This document shows, piece after piece, positions 1 to 4,963 of a stretch of DNA of 7,330 nt (position 1 is its first letter; every line of letters begins with the position of its first letter). The notes below the pieces were generated by a model. That model made no database searches and had not been told where the DNA came from. It saw only the letters and a program-made list of their open reading frames with translations. Source of the DNA: Flavobacteriaceae bacterium (GTDB lineage: Bacteria; Bacteroidota; Bacteroidia; Flavobacteriales; Flavobacteriaceae). A program made the translations under genes and the position numbers. The DNA lies in the NCBI GenBank assembly GCA_016763595.1, contig JAESTN010000199.1:1-7330 (forward strand), given 5' to 3'.

Positions 1-128
1 GTGATGTTCATTTTGAATCAGTTTCGAAAAAAGCACGCTTTATTACCCCTGTTCCTGGCGGCGTTGGACCAATGACAATTGCCATGCTTTTAAAAAACAC
101 TCTTCTAGCTGCTAAAAGAAGAGGTTAA
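1..128 (+). CDS. folD: FolD C-terminus (methylenetetrahydrofolate dehydrogenase/cyclohydrolase), 5'-truncated
   Basis: Reading from the codon at position 3, the frame gives about 41 residues ending in TAA at 126-128. It contains [19 protein letters not shown], the signature of the C-terminal part of FolD, where the Pro-Gly-Gly-Val-Gly-Pro loop belongs to the NADP-binding domain. FolD is the cytoplasmic bifunctional enzyme that oxidises 5,10-methylene-THF to 5,10-methenyl-THF and hydrolyses that to 10-formyl-THF, supplying one-carbon units for purines and formyl-Met. Only the last sixth or so of the protein is present; the rest lies left of the window. The stop codon is interlocked with the stop codon of the opposing cupin gene. 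Identification by this motif is firm. Confidence 0.93.
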   Translation, partial: DVHFESVSKKARFITPVPGGVGPMTIAMLLKNTLLAAKRRG

Positions 129-137
129 CCTTCTTCT
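117..137. terminator. Small hairpin over the interlocked folD/cupin stop codons, possible weak bidirectional terminator
   Basis: Bases 117-124 can pair with 129-137 (one bulged T at 132) around a TTAA loop; the core AGGTTAACCT (122-131) is a perfect palindrome. On the minus strand the stem is followed by a short run of four T, while on the plus strand there is no T-run. It sits where folD and the cupin gene converge, so a transcription-ending role is plausible, but the stem also encodes the last codons of both proteins and may be partly fortuitous. Confidence 0.35.
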
Positions 138-493
138 CTATTTACTAAATCAATTGAAAAAGCTGGCAAACAAATAGCCAAATACTCACAGTCTTCATCA
201 AAAGGATTGGAATATTGAACACGGGTATTTTTATTGATTTTAATTGATTGCCCTGCTTCCAATACAATAGTTTCATCATCAATAATAAACTGTTTTTTCC
301 CTTTTATGATATAGGTATACTCATCAAATGCTGGAGTTTGAAATGGTTCACTCCAATTAGAGGGAGCAACCATATGAGCAATACTTATTTGAGAATCTTT
401 ATTCGTAGCATTCCCAACGTGTTCTTCAATTAATTTACCATCTGTAGTTGGTACAATAAATGGGGCTTTTTGTATTGAATATTTTTTTGACAT
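125..493 (-). CDS. Small single-domain cupin protein, metal ligands not conserved
   Basis: This is a 122-residue protein of cupin size (one beta-barrel), probably cytoplasmic because there is no signal peptide. The first cupin motif is recognisable as E58-x6-G65 (EYTYIIKG), and the second begins at G81 and ends at N96. The HxH pair expected before E58 is replaced by Q52/P54, and the second-motif His position is V92, so a classical Fe/Mn/Zn site is not evident. The C-terminal ICLPAFS is a stretch I associate with a conserved cupin subfamily, but I cannot name a substrate. The gene starts 6 bp after the stop of the lipoprotein gene, with an AGG just before the ATG, so the two are probably co-transcribed. 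Its stop overlaps that of folD. Alternatives are a sugar- or ligand-binding non-enzymatic cupin, or an isomerase. Confidence 0.8.
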   Translation of the reverse strand: MSKKYSIQKAPFIVPTTDGKLIEEHVGNATNKDSQISIAHMVAPSNWSEPFQTPAFDEYTYIIKGKKQFIIDDETIVLEAGQSIKINKNTRVQYSNPFDEDCEYLAICLPAFSIDLVNREEG

Positions 494-499
494 GACCTA

Positions 500-1066
500 T
501 TAATTAAACCAAACTACAAAAGATTTTACTCTTGCCAAACCCGGAATCTGTTCTAAACTTACTTTCTGGGTACTGAAGTTCTTTAATCCCAAATCTTCTT
601 TACCCAACGCAATTGTAACGTTTAGTTCATCAATATATAAAGTTGCAGAACTTAAAGATGTTTCAACTTTGGTAATTGTGTTATTCAAGTTAATATCTTC
701 AAAAGAAGAACTTAATGTAATTCCTGATTTGGTTTTATAACGATCGTCAAAAATTTGAATACTTTTTATCGTTGAAGTAGAATCTAATTGCTCTTTAGGA
801 ACAATAGTTAATAAGTGTTTCCCTCCTTTTTCATAAATTAAATATTCATCATCATCCTGAAAATAGCTATCTCCTAAAGAACCTTCACTAAGATTTTTTA
901 CAATAGAATCAGTTGCGAAAATTGTCTGTATGTCTAACATAGTAGTAAGCGTTGTTAATTCACCTACTTTACCTTTCGATATATTAAACTTATTACCATC
1001 TCCACATTGGACAAATAATAATGTTACAACACCAACACCAACCAATCTTAAAATATTCTTAGTCAT
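500..1066 (-). CDS. Predicted lipoprotein of unknown function
   Basis: This 188-residue protein begins with a lysine-poor n-region and a hydrophobic stretch (residues 5-19, LRLVGVGVVTLLFVQ). C21 in a lipobox-like F-V-Q-C follows, suggesting signal peptidase II processing and membrane anchoring. Q at -1 is unusual against the Gly/Ala/Ser consensus. The mature part is rich in Ser, Thr and Leu with alternating beta-type patterns (about residues 75-165), has an acidic patch DDDEY near 71-75, and ends in a hydrophobic FVVWFN. I recognise no catalytic motif and assign no family. The ATG at 1066 is directly preceded by AAAGGA, which supports this start. It is the first gene of a likely two-gene leftward operon with the cupin. 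Confidence 0.72.
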   Translation of the reverse strand: MTKNILRLVGVGVVTLLFVQCGDGNKFNISKGKVGELTTLTTMLDIQTIFATDSIVKNLSEGSLGDSYFQDDDEYLIYEKGGKHLLTIVPKEQLDSTSTIKSIQIFDDRYKTKSGITLSSSFEDINLNNTITKVETSLSSATLYIDELNVTIALGKEDLGLKNFSTQKVSLEQIPGLARVKSFVVWFN

Positions 1067-1106
1067 TCCTTTTATAGTTTTAGATAGTTATTTAACGATC
1101 TATTTT

Positions 1107-1126
1107 AGCATTTCTTATAAAATGCT
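1107..1126. repeat. 7-bp perfect inverted repeat upstream of the lipoprotein gene
   Basis: AGCATTT (1107-1113) and AAATGCT (1120-1126) are perfect complements around a 6-base CTTATA loop, 41 bp before the lipoprotein ATG. Outer TTTT and AAAA stretches could extend the stem across a 3-base bulge. If transcription begins near 1187 the hairpin lies in the 5' leader; otherwise it could be an operator. No function can be assigned. Confidence 0.35.
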
Positions 1127-1192
1127 CATAAAAGTAATCAAACTTTAAATCATATAAAATATTTATAGTTTAATATAACTGTAAAAAAAAGT

Positions 1193-1220
1193 TAAACTTA
1201 GTTATACTGCTGAATTACAA
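1193..1220 (-). promoter_or_regulatory. Possible Bacteroidota sigma-A promoter for the lipoprotein-cupin operon
   Basis: On the minus strand a TTG (1220-1218) is separated by 17 bases from TAAGTTTA (1200-1193). This is one base from the Bacteroidota -7 consensus TAnnTTTG, with the last G replaced by A. Predicted transcription would start near 1187, giving a leader of about 120 bases that contains the hairpin at 1107-1126. The region is very AT-rich, so chance matches are likely. The rest of the 1067-1302 gap shows no gene. Confidence 0.3.
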
Positions 1221-1287
1221 GCGTTAATGAAATCAGTATGATAAATCAAATACTATAGCATCTTACAATTAATCCTATTAGTTTCAG

Positions 1288-1295
1288 TATCTTTG
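1288..1295 (+). promoter_or_regulatory. TAnnTTTG -7 element of queE, giving a near-leaderless transcript
   Basis: TATCTTTG matches the Bacteroidota sigma-A -7 consensus TAnnTTTG exactly and ends only 7 bases before the queE ATG at 1303. Transcription would start within a few bases of the ATG. No clear TTG is found 17-23 bases upstream (1262-1268 reads without it), so the -33 element is weak or absent. No ribosome binding site is visible between the element and the ATG, consistent with a leaderless or very short leader. Confidence 0.5.
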
Positions 1296-1302
1296 CCAAC
1301 CA

Positions 1303-1932
1303 ATGAAAAAAGAGGTTCAAAATTTAATAAACAAAGGTGAAATGCTTCCATTAATGGAAGAGTTTTATACCATTCAAGGTGAAGGTGCTCATACAGGTAC
1401 AGCTGCATATTTTATACGAATTGGCGGTTGTGATGTTGGATGTCATTGGTGTGATGTAAAAGAAAGTTGGAATGCAGATTTACATCCTCCAACAAAAACT
1501 GATATTATTGTTGATAATGCTAAAAAGCACTCAGGTACTGTTGTTATTACTGGTGGAGAACCCTTAATGTGGAGTTTAGATTATATCACTTCTAAATTGC
1601 AACAAAACAATATGAAAACACATATAGAAACTTCTGGAGCGTATAATTTTTCTGGGAAATGGGATTGGTTTTGTTTATCTCCAAAAAAGACAAAATTACC
1701 TTTAGAGGAAGTATATCCTGAAGCTGATGAATTAAAAATGATTATTCATAATATGAATGATTTTGAGTTTGCAGAAGAACAGTCGAATAAGGTTGGGAAA
1801 AAGTGCAAACTTTATTTGCAGCCAGAATGGAGTAAAAGAGAAAAAATGATTCCTATTATTGTAGATTATGTGATGAATAATCCCAAATGGAAAATTTCAT
1901 TGCAAACTCATAAATATTTAGACATACCATAA
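1303..1932 (+). CDS. queE: 7-carboxy-7-deazaguanine synthase QueE (radical SAM)
   Basis: This 209-residue cytoplasmic radical-SAM enzyme converts 6-carboxy-5,6,7,8-tetrahydropterin to 7-carboxy-7-deazaguanine, using a 4Fe-4S cluster, SAM and Mg2+. The step is shared by preQ0/preQ1, queuosine and other 7-deazapurines. The cluster motif CDVGCHWC (C43, C47, C50) is the CX3CX2C form, preceded by the QueE hallmark EFYTIQGEG (20-28) with the G-T-A-A-Y-F-I-R-I-G-G strand after it. The SAM-binding GGEP is at 84-87 and ETSG at 109-112. The C-terminal LQTHKYLDIP is also typical. Length is normal for the family. The first ATG is chosen because the family usually has a short N-terminal extension before M-L-P-L-M-E-E-F and because the -7 element sits just before it. 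No other queuosine gene is in the window. Confidence 0.95.
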   Translation: MKKEVQNLINKGEMLPLMEEFYTIQGEGAHTGTAAYFIRIGGCDVGCHWCDVKESWNADLHPPTKTDIIVDNAKKHSGTVVITGGEPLMWSLDYITSKLQQNNMKTHIETSGAYNFSGKWDWFCLSPKKTKLPLEEVYPEADELKMIIHNMNDFEFAEEQSNKVGKKCKLYLQPEWSKREKMIPIIVDYVMNNPKWKISLQTHKYLDIP

Positions 1933-1959
1933 AAAAAGCAGCCAATTGGCTGCTTTTTT
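1931..1959. terminator. Strong bidirectional intrinsic terminator between queE and the kinase gene
   Basis: GCAGCCAATTGGCTGC (1938-1953) is a perfect palindrome flanked by seven A on the left (1931-1937) and six T on the right (1954-1959). It therefore folds into a GC-rich stem followed by a U-tract on either strand. It overlaps the last two bases of the queE stop codon and lies 61 bp downstream of the kinase stop (2020). It can end both converging transcripts. Confidence 0.9.
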
Positions 1960-2019
1960 ATACGTGTAATTTGTCAATCCCTTTGTTGTAAACATGGGGA
2001 AATAAATCCACTGGTGAAA

Positions 2020-3366
2020 TTAAAAAGTCAATGCAAATGCAGTGCGTTCATTTTGCCGTGTCGTTACATGTAAGCTTCCTCCATGCAACCGTAAAATGTG
2101 CTTAGACAAACTTAAACCAATACCTGTTCCTGTTTCTTTTGTAGTGAAAAAAGGCACAAATATTTGATCCAATATTTCTTTAGGAATACCGGGTCCATTA
2201 TCAATTACATAAATTTTTATTTTCCCATAAGAATCTTTTTCCCCGGTTAACTCAATTACACCTTCAGCATTTCCATTTAAGGATTGCAATGCGTTTTTAG
2301 TTAAGTTTACCAATACTTGCATCAGTTGATTTTCATCTGCAAATACCTCTAGGTTTTTAGTCGTATTCAATGTAAAACGAACTTGATTAAATCCTTCTTC
2401 TTGGCTTACAAGGATCTGAACTTTCTCAAAAAGTTCTTGTACTTGTAACAATTGCTTTTCTGGATTAGGAATCCCGGTTAAAGAACGATAAGAACTTACA
2501 AAATTGATCAAACTATCACCTTGATTTTTAATAATGTCAAGCCCTTTAATGGTATCTGATATGCTTTTTTCTGTAATATCTTTGGGCTGTATCTCTAGGC
2601 TATCTTTACGATAAAAACCAGACAACGTCTCTGACAATGAGGTAATTGGCGCAATAGAATTCATAATTTCGTGTGTCAAAACACTAATCAAACGAATCCA
2701 AGAATCTACTTCTTTATCATTCAACTCATTATGAATATTCTGAATAGTCACCAAAATCAATTTTTCACTGCTAGTAACCAAAGGCGTACCTTTTATCGTG
2801 AGCTCTATTACTTCCCTTTCATTTGATAATTGAATAAGTTTTTGATCAAATGGCTTCAACCCTGAGATTAACTTGTACAATTTTACATCCACTTTCTTCA
2901 ACTGACTTACATGTGTTAAATGCTCATAACTTAACGATGTTTTTGCCATGGTATTTGCAAAAACAATGTGCCCTTTTTCATTGATCGTTAACACCCCAAT
3001 AGATGCTTGCTTTAAGATAGAATGATAGTATTGTTCTTGTGTTTTATTTTCAATTTTTATCTTTTGAATGAGCAAATTTACACGATTCAAGCTCTTATTG
3101 AGTTCTGTCAATGATTTATTTCGAATGTTTTCTGGAAAATAGATGGTAGAATCTTCATTTTCTACTGCGTTAAAAAAATACGCTATTTTACGATTGGTTT
3201 TGTTCAAAAACTGAATTAAAAGTAGCATTTGAATCGCAATAATAACGCCCATGTAAATTGAAAAATCGTACTGACTTTTCAAATAGAAAAAAGCGAAACT
3301 TAATGAAGCACATACTATAAAGAAAACTTTAAGTATCAATCTAAAATACAATGTTTTACTTGCCAT
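2020..3366 (-). CDS. NtrY/AtoS-like histidine kinase with two close TM helices and almost no periplasmic domain
   Basis: This 448-residue membrane histidine kinase is the presumed partner of the sigma-54 activator encoded 20 bp upstream. Two hydrophobic helices lie at about 8-28 and 36-54, separated by only some 7 residues, so there is no extracytoplasmic sensor domain. A linker/HAMP-like segment (55-105) and a PAS-like domain (about 112-212, with I-L-K-Q-A-S-I-G-V-L-T-I-N and I-V-F-A-N) follow. The catalytic core has the H-box LTHEIMNSIAPI (phosphoacceptor H232), N-box NLTKNALQS (354-362), G1 DNGPGIP (389-395), F-box FVPFFTTK (403-410) and G2 GTGIGLS (413-419), so it should be active. The stimulus would be read in the membrane or cytoplasm. 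It shares a transcript with the regulator and ends at the bidirectional terminator. Confidence 0.93.
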   Translation of the reverse strand: MASKTLYFRLILKVFFIVCASLSFAFFYLKSQYDFSIYMGVIIAIQMLLLIQFLNKTNRKIAYFFNAVENEDSTIYFPENIRNKSLTELNKSLNRVNLLIQKIKIENKTQEQYYHSILKQASIGVLTINEKGHIVFANTMAKTSLSYEHLTHVSQLKKVDVKLYKLISGLKPFDQKLIQLSNEREVIELTIKGTPLVTSSEKLILVTIQNIHNELNDKEVDSWIRLISVLTHEIMNSIAPITSLSETLSGFYRKDSLEIQPKDITEKSISDTIKGLDIIKNQGDSLINFVSSYRSLTGIPNPEKQLLQVQELFEKVQILVSQEEGFNQVRFTLNTTKNLEVFADENQLMQVLVNLTKNALQSLNGNAEGVIELTGEKDSYGKIKIYVIDNGPGIPKEILDQIFVPFFTTKETGTGIGLSLSKHILRLHGGSLHVTTRQNERTAFALTF

Positions 3367-3386
3367 GTTATGTGTCTAAATAGTTT

Positions 3387-4751
3387 TTATAATTCATACC
3401 TTTTTGTTTTATTGTACAAGGTTTGTCGCGTTATTCCGAGCTGATTTGCTGCGGCACTATAATTTCCATCGTGCTTTTTAATGGCATTAGAAATCATGTT
3501 TTTCTCCATTTCATCTAAGGTGCTATCAGCAGTTTGAATTGTATTAGACGAAGGGGTTTTAAATAAAAAATCATTGGCCATCAATAATTTGTCTTCACAT
3601 AAAATTACATTTCGTTCTATGGTATGCTGCAATTCTCTGATGTTTCCTGGCCAATTGTGTTTCAACAACTTACTTTCTGCTGACTTGTGTATTCTCACTC
3701 CTATTTTATGGTACTTTTTTGTGTATTTATCTAGAAAGAAATCAGCCAATAAAAGAACATCAGAACCACGTTCTCTTAATGGAGGGATTTCTAGATGAAT
3801 GGTATTTATACGATAGAGTAAATCTTCACGAAATGTGCCATCTTCTACCATATCATGCAACTCATTATTGGTTGCACAAACCAACCGAATATCTATAGGA
3901 ATTGGAGTATTTGAGCCCACACGAACCACCTCTCTATTTTGTAGTACGGTTAATAATTTTGCTTGCAATTGAACAGATAAGTTTCCGATTTCATCTAAAA
4001 ACAAGGTACCGCCATTTGCAGATTCAAATTTACCGGGCCTATCTTCATGTGCATCTGTAAAAGATCCTTTAAGGTGCCCAAAAAGTGTACTTTCAAACAA
4101 CGCATCTGGAATAGAACCCATATCTACAGAAATCAATATTTCATCCTTTCTTTCAGAGGCATTGTGAATTTCACGTGCAATAAGTTCCTTCCCTGTTCCA
4201 TTTTCTCCAGTAATCAAAATGTTCGCATCTGTTTTTGCTACTTTTCTTGTTATTTTTAACACATCAGTAATTGCAGACGAGTTTCCGATAATTTCTTTTT
4301 GATGTTGATTGATAATCTGTTTCAGGTTTTTCTCTTTCTGTGTCAACATTTTTATTTGCCTACGAGAATTTACCAATTGATAGGCCGCTTTAATAGTCGC
4401 TAGCATTTTTTTATTATCCCAAGGTTTCAATACAAAATCTAATGCTCCTTCTTTTAAAGAACGTACCGCCATTTCTACATCTCCATGTGCAGTAATCATA
4501 ATTACTGAAGCGTCTTTAGCAATCTCTTTAATTCGTTTGAGCCAATAAAAACCTTCATTACCAGTATTTACACCGGCTGAAAAATTCATGTCTAAAAGAA
4601 TAATATCATATTCTTTTAAATTTGTAATTGAAGTGATTTTATTTGGGTTTGAAATAGTAGTGATTGTTTTGAACTCAGATTGTAGCAATAACTCCAAAGC
4701 ACTTAAAACACCTTTGTTATCGTCTATCACTAAAATTTTTCCTTCAAGCAT
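3387..4751 (-). CDS. NtrC-family sigma-54-dependent response regulator
   Basis: This 454-residue cytoplasmic activator has three domains. The receiver (1-125) has acidic pocket D10/D11, phosphoacceptor D54, T87 and K109; its loop after D54 (NFSAGVNTGNEG) is longer than usual and lacks the common M-P. The AAA+ domain (about 153-380) has Walker A GENGTGKE (182-189), sigma-54 contact loop GSFTDA (229-234, a variant of GAFTGA), Walker B GGTLFLDEIG (247-256), CATNN sensor (292-296), FREDLLYR (307-314) and WPGNIREL (367-374). The Fis-type helix-turn-helix (about 412-451) contains N-Y-S-A-A-A-N-Q-L-G-I-T-R-Q-T-L-Y. All parts needed for ATP-driven open-complex formation are present. It is divergent from tolC and shares with it the region holding a sigma-54 promoter and paired dyad sites. 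The ATG has an A-rich leader (AAAGAAAAAA). Confidence 0.96.
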   Translation of the reverse strand: MLEGKILVIDDNKGVLSALELLLQSEFKTITTISNPNKITSITNLKEYDIILLDMNFSAGVNTGNEGFYWLKRIKEIAKDASVIMITAHGDVEMAVRSLKEGALDFVLKPWDNKKMLATIKAAYQLVNSRRQIKMLTQKEKNLKQIINQHQKEIIGNSSAITDVLKITRKVAKTDANILITGENGTGKELIAREIHNASERKDEILISVDMGSIPDALFESTLFGHLKGSFTDAHEDRPGKFESANGGTLFLDEIGNLSVQLQAKLLTVLQNREVVRVGSNTPIPIDIRLVCATNNELHDMVEDGTFREDLLYRINTIHLEIPPLRERGSDVLLLADFFLDKYTKKYHKIGVRIHKSAESKLLKHNWPGNIRELQHTIERNVILCEDKLLMANDFLFKTPSSNTIQTADSTLDEMEKNMISNAIKKHDGNYSAAANQLGITRQTLYNKTKRYEL

Positions 4752-4779
4752 TTTTTTCTTTTTTATAAAATAATCTTTT

Positions 4780-4809
4780 CAAAACTACGAATTAGAATAG
4801 CACTACCAA
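4780..4809 (-). promoter_or_regulatory. Bacteroidota sigma-A promoter for the regulator-kinase operon
   Basis: On the minus strand TTG (4809-4807) and TAGTTTTG (4787-4780) fit the TTG-N19-TAnnTTTG pattern exactly. The predicted start is near 4776, leaving a leader of roughly 24 A-rich bases before the ATG at 4751. No GG-N10-GC pattern points in this direction, so the regulator is probably made constitutively at a basal level. The first dyad site begins only 6 bp upstream of the TTG, so the regulator could also act on its own promoter (inference). Confidence 0.62.
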
Positions 4810-4814
4810 AAAAG

Positions 4815-4831
4815 TGTAAAAAATTTTTACA
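4815..4831. promoter_or_regulatory. Putative activator-binding site 1 (upstream activating sequence), perfect dyad
   Basis: TGTAAAAAATTTTTACA is a perfect 17-bp palindrome centred on 4823, about 121 bp before the predicted sigma-54 transcription start. This is the usual distance and symmetry for an NtrC-family dimer bound through its Fis-type HTH. The related site centred 22 bp further on strengthens the call. The sequence is A/T-rich, so the palindrome alone would be weak evidence. Confidence 0.6.
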
Positions 4832-4836
4832 GTTCT

Positions 4837-4853
4837 TGTCGTATTTTTTTACA
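4837..4853. promoter_or_regulatory. Putative activator-binding site 2 (upstream activating sequence)
   Basis: TGTCGTATTTTTTTACA shares TGTnnnAnnTTTTTACA with site 1 (12 of 17 positions by eye) but is an imperfect dyad. It is centred on 4845, about 99 bp before the predicted sigma-54 start. Its 22-bp spacing from site 1 is two helical turns, placing both dimers on the same face as expected for cooperative oligomerisation of NtrC-type activators. Confidence 0.55.
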
Positions 4854-4917
4854 TATTCATTTTTTTTAAACTCTCTACAAAAACATAACTACCACCATAT
4901 CAGACACTCACTGTTTA

Positions 4918-4933
4918 TGGCACACCATTGGCA
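4918..4933 (+). promoter_or_regulatory. Sigma-54 (RpoN) -24/-12 promoter of the tolC-hlyD operon
   Basis: TGGCACACCATTGGCA matches TGGCACnnnnnTTGCW with one deviation (G for the second T of TTGC). The invariant GG (4919-4920) and GC (4931-4932) are separated by exactly 10 bases. Transcription would start about 12 bases after the GC, near 4944, giving a leader of about 20 bases containing GAAGAAAAAA before the ATG at 4964. The neighbouring divergent gene is a sigma-54 activator, and two dyad sites lie upstream at enhancer distance. The three observations support each other. Confidence 0.85.
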
Positions 4934-4963
4934 TATGGAACTAGTAAATTGAAGAAAAAATTT

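Noticed and set aside
1137..1147. TAAAGTTTG on the minus strand as a -7 element for the lipoprotein gene
   Set aside because: The spacer inside the element is three bases rather than two and there is no TTG at a suitable distance upstream.
930..1148. Open frame of 72 codons on the plus strand crossing the lipoprotein start
   Set aside because: It is mostly antisense to the lipoprotein gene and the remainder is AT-rich intergenic sequence with no recognisable protein features.
1236..1255. Short inverted repeat AGTAT...ATACT upstream of queE
   Set aside because: The arms are only 5 bp in a very AT-rich stretch, which is expected by chance; it has no link to a recognisable regulator.
1230..1302. 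preQ1 riboswitch upstream of queE
   Set aside because: No preQ1-type stem and A-rich tail pattern is visible, and the best promoter lies too close to the ATG to leave a leader.
3367..3386. Separate promoter between the regulator and kinase genes
   Set aside because: The gap is only 20 bp and shows no TTG/TAnnTTTG or GG-N10-GC pattern; co-transcription is simpler.
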